Positions 36,444 to 45,036 of a stretch of 64,000 bases of DNA are shown one piece after another; position 1 is the stretch's first letter; every line of letters begins with the position of its first letter. Below the pieces are notes generated by a model, which saw only the letters and a list, made by a program, of their open reading frames with translations, made no database searches and was not told the origin of the DNA. Source of the DNA: Saprospiraceae bacterium (GTDB taxonomy: Bacteria > Bacteroidota > Bacteroidia > Chitinophagales > Saprospiraceae); NCBI GenBank assembly GCA_041392805.1, contig JAWKLJ010000003.1, positions 1 through 64,000 of the forward strand, in the 5' to 3' direction. A program made the position numbers and the translations under genes.

Positions 36444-37148
36444 TCACTCCATGCTTATACCGAAGGATCCATCTCTTGGTCTATAAAATCCGATGCTTTG
36501 TGGGTAGCTGTATTCACCCTTTAACTGCAAAACGGCTGTATCTGAACTTAAGCTTTGATAAATACTTAGGTACTGATCAATCTTGACACCCCGCTTAGAT
36601 TCTCTTTTCTCCGTCGCTAGATGATACAGGTTCCACTGATACCTTTGGTCAAATAGATGCGGAAAGATCTTGATCCCTAAAGCAGCTGCTAATTCACCTA
36701 CCCTTATGTACTTTTTAGTGATTATTTGATAATCCTTATCTAGCACCATCATTCTCAATCGAAAGGACACCTCAGTTGCTACATCTTCGACATTTGCCAG
36801 CTCTTCGTCCTCACTATAGTCGACTTTGATTGGCTCTTCAAATATTTCTTTTTCCTCTTCTCGTAAGTTTTCTGAGCAAATCTGGTCAAGGCTTTCCCTT
36901 CTGAATAGATCCAAGTATTGCTGTACTACTTTATACCGTTGAATGGTATAGATTTCATACGTAATCTGATGTCTTAGGTACCTTTTCTCATTTTCATGAA
37001 ACAGATTGGCTACTGCATCTAATTGACTGAGCAGACTAGGAGTCGCTTGGAACAAATCTCTGGATTGCTCAAAGGCTGCCTGCATCTGGTTTTTTCCAAT
37101 TAGCTTCTTGACGGCTGTGAGCTGCTCTTTGTAGTTATCGATTTCCAT
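36444..37148 (-). CDS. Protein with possible effector-associated domain (EAD11-like), 234 aa
   Basis: Residues 1-90 form a helical module: NYKEQLTAVKKLIGKNQMQA, ATPSLLSQLDAVANLFHENE, then YEIYTIQRYKVVQQYLDLF. The length and the pattern 'helix, short loop, L..Q......N.......G/H.I..E.Y...R......L' resemble effector-associated domain 11, a small adaptor that couples signalling proteins in CHAT, caspase and STAND systems. The C-terminal half (residues 120-234, VSFRLRMMVLDKDYQIITK, GVKIDQYLSIYQSL) is unrecognised and beta-rich. It is the last gene of a four-gene minus-strand run and follows 37182 by 33 bp. EAD assignment is by eye and tentative. Confidence 0.55.
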   Translation of the reverse strand: MEIDNYKEQLTAVKKLIGKNQMQAAFEQSRDLFQATPSLLSQLDAVANLFHENEKRYLRHQITYEIYTIQRYKVVQQYLDLFRRESLDQICSENLREEEKEIFEEPIKVDYSEDEELANVEDVATEVSFRLRMMVLDKDYQIITKKYIRVGELAAALGIKIFPHLFDQRYQWNLYHLATEKRESKRGVKIDQYLSIYQSLSSDTAVLQLKGEYSYPQSIGFYRPRDGSFGISME

Positions 37149-37181
37149 TTCGGAGGAATAATAAGGGGTTCGGAATAGTTT

Positions 37182-37580
37182 TTACTTTTTGAAAAGTCCA
37201 ATCTTGCTCAGCGGAATCTTATAACTCCTATTTGTTGTCAACAGTATGATGTCCATGATTCTTAGGTTTTTCTCTCTGGTTTCAAAGATTAGGCGAAAGT
37301 CTCCATTATCTTCGTATTCAAGGTCAAATCCATGACCTATCTTATTCAAACTGTTGATGATTTGAAAATTACTGAAGTTAAAAAACGCTATGGTTGCCCT
37401 ATCAATTTCAAAAACCCTGCGGCCGCAATTCACTTTTTCCAAGTCGCGGACTCTGTTCTTTTCAACCACCTCAAGATATCGAATCAGTCTTTGTAACACC
37501 TTGAAGTTGTTCATTGTCATTCGCCGCCTTATCCTGCATGAATCTTGCATCAACCATAACTTTCTTCCCTCTAATTCCAC
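37182..37580 (-). CDS. Unknown small protein (up to 132 aa)
   Basis: No family recognised. The N-terminus is uncertain: MNNFKVLQRLI at 37514 (residue 23 of the longest frame) is the more natural start. Basic helices (RYLEVVEKNRVRDLEKV) are followed by strands (FRLIFETREKNLRIMDIILL). It lies between the TM protein gene (51 bp) and the EAD11-like gene (33 bp) on the same strand, so it belongs to that operon. Possibly a partner of the EAD-like protein. Confidence 0.6.
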   Translation of the reverse strand: MELEGRKLWLMQDSCRIRRRMTMNNFKVLQRLIRYLEVVEKNRVRDLEKVNCGRRVFEIDRATIAFFNFSNFQIINSLNKIGHGFDLEYEDNGDFRLIFETREKNLRIMDIILLTTNRSYKIPLSKIGLFKK

Positions 37581-37631
37581 TTAAGCAGTTTGCTACGACC
37601 ACCTTATTTTATCGATTGCAATTCAAGTCGT

Positions 37632-38021
37632 CTAGTTGGAATAGTAAAGTCCATAGTAACTAATGGCCGAAACGAATCCTACTACCACTAAATTCACGAG
37701 CATCAGTAGGACATTCCTATTGTAGTTTCTTACCCATACTGTTTTCCGGTAGTATATCAAATCACACATTATAAAAGCCAAGACAATGGAGACTACGATA
37801 ATTAGCACGAAAACATCTGGAGAAAAATCAAGGCTTGCTGTAAGCATTAATAATGGTAAGAAAAGAACCCTTACAATTATACGCAATGCAGTAAAAATCA
37901 CAAAATTGAAGCTGAGATATTTTAATGCATTGAGCCAGTACTTACTGGGATTGGCTTTGAGTTGTTCATAAATCAGCAGCTTTAGTATCACTACTAGTGC
38001 TAGGATAATGTAATCGAACAT
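37632..38021 (-). CDS. Four-helix integral membrane protein (129 aa)
   Basis: Four hydrophobic segments: FDYIILALVVILKLLIY, FVIFTALRIIVRVLFLPLL, VFVLIIVVSIVLAFIMCDL and LLMLVNLVVVGFVSAISYYG. No catalytic motif is visible. It starts 9 bp after the stop of a possible 44-aa gene and is followed by two unknown genes on the same strand. In an operon with an EAD-like adaptor a membrane effector or anchor is a fair guess, no more. Confidence 0.65.
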   Translation of the reverse strand: MFDYIILALVVILKLLIYEQLKANPSKYWLNALKYLSFNFVIFTALRIIVRVLFLPLLMLTASLDFSPDVFVLIIVVSIVLAFIMCDLIYYRKTVWVRNYNRNVLLMLVNLVVVGFVSAISYYGLYYSN

Positions 38022-38029
38022 TTAATCTG

Positions 38030-38164
38030 TTACTTGTTTCTTATTAGAATCTGGGAGCGCCAGGGATTATCCTCTTCAAGATCGGAATCTATTTTACGAT
38101 AAGCAAGCCTTTCCTCCAATTTAGCTTTTCGATCTAGTTTTATCCAGACTTTGGCCTTTATCAC
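38030..38164 (-). CDS. Possible small basic protein (44 aa)
   Basis: GTG 38164 opens a 44-codon frame with a coherent charged helix (KLDRKAKLEERLAYRKIDSD) ending near the start of the four-TM protein (8 bp gap). There is an in-frame stop just upstream, so it is short or the remnant of something longer. Spacing and strand fit the downstream operon; the sequence alone does not prove coding. Confidence 0.35.
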   Translation of the reverse strand: MIKAKVWIKLDRKAKLEERLAYRKIDSDLEEDNPWRSQILIRNK

Positions 38165-38323
38165 AATAGCTCAATCTAGACGGCCATATATCCCTGGGTC
38201 AGTATTCTCGTACGCTCTACAAATTTCCTTTCTTCCCCTCTTCCCACCACTCCTCCCCAATATTTGCTCCTTACCCCGTTTCCCCCTAATTTCCTAAAAA
38301 CTGGTATCCACGGAATAGCGCTC

Positions 38324-38548
38324 ATGGACCTCTCAAAACCCCAACAAATCCATATCACCCAATTACTTCATCGACTACTACAGGTCCCTGGCATCCGTAG
38401 AGCGGCGATCCTTGATACCTTAGCCAAACCTATCGAAGAATTCCAAACGGAAGACTGGGACTGGATCCACATCGCCCTCCTACTTCCCATAGAACCCATC
38501 GAAAACCAAATGAGCTTCCTACAATTCGTCCAAAACGTCCCGCCATAA
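38324..38548 (+). CDS. Small helical protein, possibly an EAD- or death-like adaptor (74 aa)
   Basis: ATG 38324 begins MDLSKPQQIHITQLLHRLL, followed by QVPGIRRAAILDTLA and a third amphipathic helix WIHIALLLPIEPIENQMSFL. The 'LL..LPg.R...L..L' pattern resembles small effector-associated helical bundles but no named family is certain. The longer frame from 38264 adds a Pro-rich unlikely start. It is followed by two hairpins and then a secreted small protein on the same strand. Confidence 0.45.
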   Translation: MDLSKPQQIHITQLLHRLLQVPGIRRAAILDTLAKPIEEFQTEDWDWIHIALLLPIEPIENQMSFLQFVQNVPP

Positions 38549-38569
38549 AGCAATCCTACAGGGCTATTT

Positions 38570-38625
38570 GCAGGTGTTTCCCACCTGCGAACCACAACCC
38601 ATTGCAGGTGTTTTCCACCTGCAAT
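38570..38625. repeat. Two tandem GCAGGTG hairpins
   Basis: Hairpin 1, 38570-38588: GCAGGTG-TTTCC-CACCTGC. Hairpin 2, 38601-38625: perfect 10-bp stem ATTGCAGGTG/CACCTGCAAT around a TTTTC loop, followed by CCCCC. A degenerate third copy is at 16258-16281. They sit between the 74-aa gene and the secreted 149-aa gene. Confidence 0.75.
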
Positions 38626-38672
38626 CCCCCATGCAACAATTAGCATTTTTCAATCACTAAATCACATATCAT

Positions 38673-39122
38673 ATGTCACGCGCACTCCTTCTAACTATTG
38701 GCCTGTTGGCCTCTATTTCCACCCAAGCCCAAGACACCTGCCAACACCAAACCTATCCTCAAGTCAATTCCCTGCTCATCCAGCAGTTCCAAGCCGCCCG
38801 ATGCCTAGAAACCGTTTCTTGGCAAGTCGACTCTACGCAAGTTGATAGCGTCAATATTGCTCTGGGTAAATCGCGCTATGCACAGACTAGGGTTCCCTTC
38901 TTGCTGCTATTCTCAACTTCCCCAGACTGGGAGCAAGAACAGCCTCTATTTCTGATTTCTAAGGGGCATTTTAAAGCACACCGGCTTTCTATTCCCTTGG
39001 ATTGGCCAGGCTACTACTTCTTTGCGGTACTAGATCACCAGCAACCAGCACTGATTACTGTGGATAATTCCGACTCCATTCCCTTGATAATGTACCGCCA
39101 AAGCTATGCATTACATTACTAA
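38673..39122 (+). CDS. Secreted small protein, unknown (149 aa)
   Basis: A signal peptide (LLLTIGLLASISTQAQ, cut before DTCQH) precedes a beta-rich mature domain (QVDSTQVDSVNIALG, VPFLLLFSTSPDW, DWPGYYFFAVLDHQQPAL). Two cysteines (in DTCQH and ARCLE) may pair. No family is recognised. It may be an export-dependent partner of the small helical protein 124 bp upstream, but only strand and spacing suggest that. Confidence 0.65.
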   Translation: MSRALLLTIGLLASISTQAQDTCQHQTYPQVNSLLIQQFQAARCLETVSWQVDSTQVDSVNIALGKSRYAQTRVPFLLLFSTSPDWEQEQPLFLISKGHFKAHRLSIPLDWPGYYFFAVLDHQQPALITVDNSDSIPLIMYRQSYALHY

Positions 39123-39743
39123 GGTAGTCCTTATACGGTTTGAAAGATCAACATGCCTTTCTTGCAGCAGTGCTCCACACGGGTCTCGCCAACGGTTGGC
39201 CAAAAGGCGCTTTCTCCTTCCTCATTGCTACAAGTTTTTCGCTAACACGTCCTGGATAGTTGGCCCCCGGGCGTACTGCGTATTTCCTCCTCTCCCCCAT
39301 TTACTTTTGTCCAATCTTTTGCCCTGGAGTGTCATACTCCAGGGTCCCACCCATTATTCCATCATATTTCTCGTGCTCTTCCACTTACTTATTCCTACTT
39401 ACCCTCTTCCCTCAACTTCCTGGCAATTTCTGCTAAGTTAAGCGATGCAAATTTCCTTACGGCAAAATGAACGGTGGTGCTAAGTTTCAAGAAACCTTCC
39501 CGTGCCATTTCCCACTCCCCATGCGAAAAACAAACCTACCTTACTTGATCCTTAGATCAGTATTAGCAATAATATTGATATTCTCATCTTAGATAGGTTA
39601 TATGTTGTAAAAAAATAGTTTGGGTAACCATAGCTTATTGTGAAGGATTAGAGGCCCAAAAACCGAGCGCATTAACCCCAATCGCCTGCCCCTTTATCAA
39701 CTAGCAAATCAAAAACAGTAGTAGCATAATTTAGGCGTGAAGC
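39123..39743. other. Gap downstream of the secreted 149-aa gene, with a terminator-like hairpin
   Basis: About 620 bases. Perfect 9-bp stem CCCTGGAGT/ACTCCAGGG at 39322-39344 could form an RNA hairpin, without a T-run. The open frame at 39106-39441 has low-complexity Pro/Ser/Leu composition and overlaps the preceding gene, so I do not call it. Confidence 0.5.
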
Positions 39744-40694
39744 TTATTGTTTCTCATAGTGTAGCACAGTAGTCCCATGCGCATTCACCCCCGTAATCGT
39801 CAAGACACTGTCGGTAATAGAATATTCGACATCTTGCAGCCCGAGGCCAACCACGCCAAACCTGCTGAAGTTATTGGTATTATTAGTCCAAGAAATACTG
39901 GTGAAGCCGTATCCATACTTAAGAATATTGCCAGCGATTTCATAGGCTCCGGTTACGTAACCACTGTCACTTCCTTGTGTCATGCTACACTTAGAATCAC
40001 CCGTCCAATTACCGCCGCTAACATCCTCATCCCCAAAAGTTCGGTATCCAGACAAGTCAGCAATAGCTGTACCTTGGAAAGTACCGCTGACCAAGTTCCA
40101 AGTACCCAGCAAGGGATTGGAAGGAGGAATGATCTCTATAGACTTAGAAGTAGAATGGGTCTTCCCCTCAGCCATTACGGTTAGTTTCACAGTGTAAGTA
40201 CCTACTTCCGTAAAAGCGTGAGTCGGTTCTGCTTCAGTAGAAGAATTCCCATCCCCAAAGTCCCATTCATAGCTGGTGGCATTTTCCGAAAGATTGGTAA
40301 AAGAAACCGTCTCCCCTACCTCAGCCGTTGATTTATCCATCATAAAGTCAGCCTGGGGCGGAATGGCCATCACATCGATCATCTTTGAAGTCGAGTTGGT
40401 ACCTCCTTCCCCTGTGGCCGTTAAAGAAACCGTAAAAGTGCCAATAGCCGCGTAGGTATGAGAAGGAGACTTTAAGGTTGATTTGTTCCCATCCCCAAAA
40501 TCCCAACTGTAGGAAGTCGCATGTTGAGAAGTATTAGAAAAAACAATGTTCTCATTAACTTCTGGTGTAAGCTTACTGATATCAAAAGAAGCAATGGGCT
40601 CTTGAATAGATGGAGTCATCATATCATCATCCGGGCCACAGCTAAATACCAGTAAGAAGGAGATGGCAATCAGATAAAACTTCAGATTTTTCAT
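39744..40694 (-). CDS. PKD-domain lipoprotein (316 aa)
   Basis: ATG 40694 starts a lipoprotein signal (FYLIAISFLLVFSCGPDDD; Cys about residue 19 in the lipobox), which favours it over the longer frame from 40769. Two PKD domains follow with the core WDFGDGN at about residues 65 and 145. The C-terminal ~110 residues are a lipocalin-like barrel (LLGTWNLVSGTFQG, YSITDSVLTITGVN). It is an outer-membrane-anchored protein of unknown ligand. It follows the large T9SS protein gene on the same strand, 157 bp apart. Confidence 0.8.
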   Translation of the reverse strand: MKNLKFYLIAISFLLVFSCGPDDDMMTPSIQEPIASFDISKLTPEVNENIVFSNTSQHATSYSWDFGDGNKSTLKSPSHTYAAIGTFTVSLTATGEGGTNSTSKMIDVMAIPPQADFMMDKSTAEVGETVSFTNLSENATSYEWDFGDGNSSTEAEPTHAFTEVGTYTVKLTVMAEGKTHSTSKSIEIIPPSNPLLGTWNLVSGTFQGTAIADLSGYRTFGDEDVSGGNWTGDSKCSMTQGSDSGYVTGAYEIAGNILKYGYGFTSISWTNNTNNFSRFGVVGLGLQDVEYSITDSVLTITGVNAHGTTVLHYEKQ

Positions 40695-40851
40695 TATTAA
40701 AACTTTTATAAGATGAAAAAATGAGCTGTCGAATTTGAAAAAGGTGCATAGGGATACCAGGTCTTTCAAAGCACCATGAAAGACAGGCGTCAGCAGGCTG
40801 TGATGCTGCCGAGAAAATGCAGCATGATTAGCGGCCGCTAGCTAAGTAGGG

Positions 40852-43692
40852 TTACTCTTTGGAAAACTTCCCATATAGATGCAAGCCTCCCCCCATCACC
40901 CGAAATAGATAGATTCCAGGGGGAAGAGAAGATAAAGTGACCTCAAAGCGATTATTGCCTTCGTAAACATGTTGTCGCATAGAGCTTATTCGCTGCCCTG
41001 AAGCACTAAAGACCCATACATCAGCCTTCACAGACTTATGGCTAACAAATTCAATAAACAGGGCCTCCTTTGCCGGGTTGGGAAATACCCTCAAATCGTA
41101 TCTGGATATTAGATCTTGGACATCTGTCATCAGGGTAGTCTCAAAACGCCAGATCTCTGACCAATCGCTGTCTCCAGTCGAATTGACCGCTTTGACTCTC
41201 CAGTAGTAAGTAGTCTGATAATCTGGCAGAAGAAAATCAACCATCAGGTCTAGCAAGTCACTTTCATCCCTTTCCAAATCCGTAAAAGCACTATCTCTAG
41301 CCACTTGAATAGCATAACTCTCCGCTCCAGCAGCAGCAGACCAGCTGAAGCTGGTGGCCAGTGGCAAGTCAACAGCACCATCAGCCGGAGAAATAAGGGT
41401 AGGTGAACTAGGAGGAGTAATTTGTGTGGAAAAACGCCAGATCTCCGACCAGTCGCTGTCACCAGTCGAATTGACCGCCTTGACTCTCCAGTAGTAAGTA
41501 GTCTGATAATCTGACAGAAGAAAATCAACCATCAAGTCTAGCAAGTCACTTTCATCCCTTTCCAGATCCGTAAAAGCGCTATCCCTTGCCACTTGAATAG
41601 CATAACTCTCCGCTCCAGTAGCAGCAGACCAACTAAAGCGGGTGGCCAGTGGTAAGTCAACACCACCATCAGCCGGAGAAATGAGGGTAGGTGAACTAGG
41701 AGGAGCAATTTGCGTAGAAAAACGCCAGGTAGCCGACCAACAATTTGCCTCTCCATTCTCTTGCGTAGACCGTACGCGCCAATAATAGGAAGTCCCATAC
41801 TCCAATTCAAGCTGACTACTTGTATCAGTCACTGTAGTAAGATGCACTACCTCTAGAAAAAGAGAATCCAGGCCAACTTCGATTTCATAGGCATCAGCTA
41901 GCATGGTTGGTCTCCAGACAAAAGCCGTAGCGGTGGACAGATCTTGAGTTTGGTCAGCAGGAAAAGTCAAGCTGGGAAAGGGACAGAGAAACTGACGGCT
42001 ATTTTGGTTGTTTTGCCCACGTTTTGACCATACATTTTCCAAGAGCCCTGGGCTTTCCGTAGAAATGGCATGCAAAGCGCCATCCTCATACCCGATAAAT
42101 AAAAGTCCTTGTGGCCCCATAGCTGGAGCATCGGTAAAGGAGGAGGCATTGAGTTGAAAGTCATCGGGTACAAGTGAATAAACCCATAGTATTTCACCAG
42201 CCGGACTAATAGCAAATACCAATCCAGCCTTTGAATAACAATAGATCGTACCATCAGCCCCAATCAATGGGTCCGATAAATCATTTCGGACAGAAGGCAA
42301 ATAGGAAGAAAGGTCCAGTATCCAATTCGGTTCCCCATCACTTGGTCTCAAGGAATACAATTTATTATTCGTTACATTATTTGCAACTCCATACAAGTTT
42401 CCAGCCTGATCAAAAACTATCTCTGAACTAATGCTACTATTTGTAAAGGACTTTTCCCAAATTATCTGTCCATCAGGCGTTAAGATGGAGACAGGACTAC
42501 CAGGCACCACTATATTCCCATCCTGTGAGATAGATAACTTTTCTGGCTTATAGAAATTGGTTCGCTCAAATACCCATTTAATATTTCCTTGAGGCGTAAT
42601 GGCAAAGACTTTGGTAACAAAATCTATATTGGCAAGGGTATAGATCGTACCATCTGTTCCGATAACAGGAGAAAAAACAAGAGAAGCATCCAAATCCAGT
42701 TTCCATTTTTCCGAACCGGTCGAATCAATGAGATACAAAGAGCCTGACCGTGTACCCACATAAGCCGTCTCCTCTTCATCTAGGGCAAACAAACCATTAT
42801 GAATTGTCCCATCTAATTCAATTTCCCATTTCTTAGAACCCGTAGCATCAATGGCCAATAACTTCTTTCCACTACTACCATATATAGAACCTGAAACGCC
42901 AATCACTGGATCATTAATAAATATATTCGAGGTCCATCTTTCATTACCATTGGGATCGACTGAATAAAGAATGCTCTTACTAGATCCGACATAGATATTG
43001 CCATCGGTATCAATCGCCGGTGCGGTAAACGCCCCCTCCGTTTCAAACTTCCAGACAGATTGTCCGGGAGTACCAGGTTCCACCACCTCAATGTATTCTT
43101 CTTTAGTAATAATAGCCGATCCACCAGGGCCAGTAGCGGTAAGACTCACCGTATATTTCCCTGGGGTATCATAGGTATTAGAAGGTGTTTTCTCCATACT
43201 AGTATTCCCATCCCCAAAATCCCATAGCCAATTCTCAACCGGATTCTGGGTTAGGTTTTCAAAATCAACCGTACCTCCCGCCACAATAACCTGAGGAAAA
43301 GTTTGAAATTCCGGCACCGGCTCAAAGGCTGGAATTACCTCAATTTCGAGAAAAACTGTATCCCTAAAACAAAGGGAACCACCAAACTGAAAAATATCAT
43401 AGATGATATTACCCGTATAATTTCCTGGAGTAGCATCAAATGGGGCGCGAATGGAAAAACTTGCAAAAACACCAATAACAGACATGGATACCTCATCATC
43501 CCTAAAAATCAGAGGTGCATCAAGATTGGGTGTCACCTGATATGATCCAGCAGTGACACAATTACCTAATCTTTCCCCCAAACCCTTTTCCTCCCCCACC
43601 TGAAGCTGGACGCTGAGGGGTTGTGCCAGCAGAAGGCTACCAGAAAAAAGACTCAGCATAAAGACAGTAAGAATAATTAGCTTTTTGTTCAT
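40852..43692 (-). CDS. T9SS-exported PKD-propeller-fibronectin protein (946 aa)
   Basis: A signal peptide (LIILTVFMLSLFSGSLLLAQ) is followed by an N-terminal domain and PKD repeat (WLWDFGDGNTS, about residue 165). A PQQ-like propeller spans about 215-545 (PAIDTDGNIYVGSSKSILYS and similar blades). Three fibronectin-type repeats follow, two nearly identical at the DNA level. The end is a type IX secretion tail (RVFPNPAKEALFIEF, LPPGIYLFRV). It is exported through the T9SS and attached or released outside. A surface adhesin or sensor is likely; ligand unknown. The last ~80 residues make T9SS export strongly supported. Confidence 0.88.
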   Translation of the reverse strand: MNKKLIILTVFMLSLFSGSLLLAQPLSVQLQVGEEKGLGERLGNCVTAGSYQVTPNLDAPLIFRDDEVSMSVIGVFASFSIRAPFDATPGNYTGNIIYDIFQFGGSLCFRDTVFLEIEVIPAFEPVPEFQTFPQVIVAGGTVDFENLTQNPVENWLWDFGDGNTSMEKTPSNTYDTPGKYTVSLTATGPGGSAIITKEEYIEVVEPGTPGQSVWKFETEGAFTAPAIDTDGNIYVGSSKSILYSVDPNGNERWTSNIFINDPVIGVSGSIYGSSGKKLLAIDATGSKKWEIELDGTIHNGLFALDEEETAYVGTRSGSLYLIDSTGSEKWKLDLDASLVFSPVIGTDGTIYTLANIDFVTKVFAITPQGNIKWVFERTNFYKPEKLSISQDGNIVVPGSPVSILTPDGQIIWEKSFTNSSISSEIVFDQAGNLYGVANNVTNNKLYSLRPSDGEPNWILDLSSYLPSVRNDLSDPLIGADGTIYCYSKAGLVFAISPAGEILWVYSLVPDDFQLNASSFTDAPAMGPQGLLFIGYEDGALHAISTESPGLLENVWSKRGQNNQNSRQFLCPFPSLTFPADQTQDLSTATAFVWRPTMLADAYEIEVGLDSLFLEVVHLTTVTDTSSQLELEYGTSYYWRVRSTQENGEANCWSATWRFSTQIAPPSSPTLISPADGGVDLPLATRFSWSAATGAESYAIQVARDSAFTDLERDESDLLDLMVDFLLSDYQTTYYWRVKAVNSTGDSDWSEIWRFSTQITPPSSPTLISPADGAVDLPLATSFSWSAAAGAESYAIQVARDSAFTDLERDESDLLDLMVDFLLPDYQTTYYWRVKAVNSTGDSDWSEIWRFETTLMTDVQDLISRYDLRVFPNPAKEALFIEFVSHKSVKADVWVFSASGQRISSMRQHVYEGNNRFEVTLSSLPPGIYLFRVMGGGLHLYGKFSKE
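41144..41719. repeat. Tandem 288-bp repeat encoding two fibronectin-type modules
   Basis: Two units of exactly 288 bp (96 codons), 41144-41431 and 41432-41719, near-identical in bases and in residues (for example SYAIQVARDSAFTDLERDES in both). A third, diverged module lies N-terminal to them. The high identity points to a recent duplication or gene conversion. Confidence 0.9.
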
Positions 43693-44019
43693 GATTACGC
43701 TTTTGATAAAACTTAGTTGTAAAGACAGCTTATGACCCGTTGATTCACTATGATATACAGCAAAGTGAAAAAGGTCATACCAGAATTTCAGTAAAAGTTA
43801 AATAAATTATTCAGCAGCCAGGGCAATCGCATTTATTCTTGGGACCTTTGGGCGTACCCCCCCCCGTTCTTGCCTCAGGTCCTAAGTTCATGTTTGACGA
43901 TCACGCTTCGGGAAAGGATGGATCTAAATTCCCAGGGGCAAATAAAAGAGGAAAAAGGTCGCTTTGGGCTTCAAGTAATATGGTCTCCTATCAGGAATTC
44001 TTCCGAATCTATGAGCTAA
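43693..44019. other. Intergenic region between two minus-strand genes
   Basis: About 327 bases upstream of the T9SS protein gene. I see no good TAnnTTTG promoter pair and no gene. A C-run at 43858-43866 stands out but no clear structure. Confidence 0.4.
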
Positions 44020-44829
44020 TCAACGTAGTGTTGCTACATAGGCATAGTGCAAGTGCTTCATGACCAGTTCATACCGCAAGGAGATAAAGCCATTATCAGC
44101 CCAGTCGGGCCCAAAGCTATTCATCAATTCAAACTCCCCTTTCAAGTCATTGAAGCCAATGATGACCATAGCATGGCCTGCCAAATCCTCCTGATCCCAA
44201 TATGTGGCAGCAGTTAGTTTCCAATTGAGGGGAACATCGAGACCGATTACCACCGGCGAAGCATCTTCCAGTTGCCCTTTGATACGGTTTTGGAAGACCA
44301 TAGTATCGATATTTCCGTTATCTAACTTTCCAAAGGATTGAATACGAAAATCAGCAGCAGATCGAAAATGTTCAGTAGAGGGTTTAACCTCAGGAGAAGT
44401 GTTATTAGGGAAATCCCTCTCATAGCAATCCCCAATAGCCTTCGCCAGCCGAAAACCGTTCAAGAGGCTAGCCCCATCCCCCCGGCCAGGACCCACTTTA
44501 ATTTGATTATAGATAAAGGAAGCCGACAAGCGCTGCTGTTGTACTTCATGAGGATTGGTAGTCGGCTCAGGGGCATCAACAACGAAGCAAATGCTTAAGG
44601 CATGGGCAATCGCATGCCCTGCACAGGAAGGCGTAGCCCCCTGATCGCTCGGACTAGGCGCCCATAGCCTCAGGCTTTTGCTGGTTCCCCTAGAAAGGGG
44701 TACCTCACTAGCCATCGGTACCGTATCGTAGCGCTCATTCTCTAGTATCAAACCGAATGGTGATTGACTATAAGATAGCTGGGTGAACAATAGGAATAAA
44801 ACAGCGAGGGATGTTTTGTGGAGACTCAT
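44020..44829 (-). CDS. Secreted papain-like cysteine peptidase, C1 family (269 aa)
   Basis: A signal peptide (SLAVLFLLFTQLSYSQ) precedes a C1-type catalytic domain. The oxyanion Gln63 and nucleophile Cys69 lie in SDQGATPSCAGHAIAHA, the catalytic His219 in LAGHAMVIIGF and Asn237 in ELMNSFGPDWADNGF. All active-site residues are present. There is no obvious propeptide beyond residues 22-55. It is transcribed divergently from the sigma/anti-sigma pair, from a strong promoter, with the convergent secreted CHAT protein next. A periplasmic or outer-membrane protease is likely; substrate unknown. Confidence 0.85.
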   Translation of the reverse strand: MSLHKTSLAVLFLLFTQLSYSQSPFGLILENERYDTVPMASEVPLSRGTSKSLRLWAPSPSDQGATPSCAGHAIAHALSICFVVDAPEPTTNPHEVQQQRLSASFIYNQIKVGPGRGDGASLLNGFRLAKAIGDCYERDFPNNTSPEVKPSTEHFRSAADFRIQSFGKLDNGNIDTMVFQNRIKGQLEDASPVVIGLDVPLNWKLTAATYWDQEDLAGHAMVIIGFNDLKGEFELMNSFGPDWADNGFISLRYELVMKHLHYAYVATLR

Positions 44830-44882
44830 GATTCAGCTATTGATAAGTGGTTATATACTAATACAGGCGGTCAAGCTGACTA

Positions 44883-44912
44883 CAAATGTATTAAGGAAGG
44901 TTTAAAAAACAA
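44883..44912 (-). promoter_or_regulatory. Promoter of the papain-like peptidase gene
   Basis: On the minus strand TTG (44912-44910), 19 bases, then TACATTTG (44890-44883): an excellent match to the Bacteroidota consensus. The predicted start is near 44876, giving a leader of about 47 bases. Confidence 0.7.
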
Positions 44913-44930
44913 GGTCCTTGGACGGTGAAA

Positions 44931-44960
44931 AATTGTTCTAACAACAATTCTCTTTTTTTT
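44931..44960 (+). terminator. Hairpin with T-run ahead of the sigma gene (attenuator or terminator)
   Basis: Stem AATTGTT/AACAATT around CTAAC, followed by CTC and a run of ten T. It lies about 80 bases upstream of the sigma-factor start on the plus strand, where there is no gene before it. It may be a leader attenuator of the sigma operon, or simply a barrier to antisense-side transcription. Confidence 0.45.
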
Positions 44961-45036
44961 TATCTTCATTGATCAAAACCATGGTCCACAACAAGGGATA
45001 TGCCATCGCCAACGTACCATCATACTTCGGCTGACA

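Noticed and set aside
39106..39441. A 111-codon plus-strand frame after the secreted 149-aa gene
   Set aside because: Low-complexity Pro/Ser/Leu composition, overlap with the preceding gene and a hairpin inside it argue against coding.
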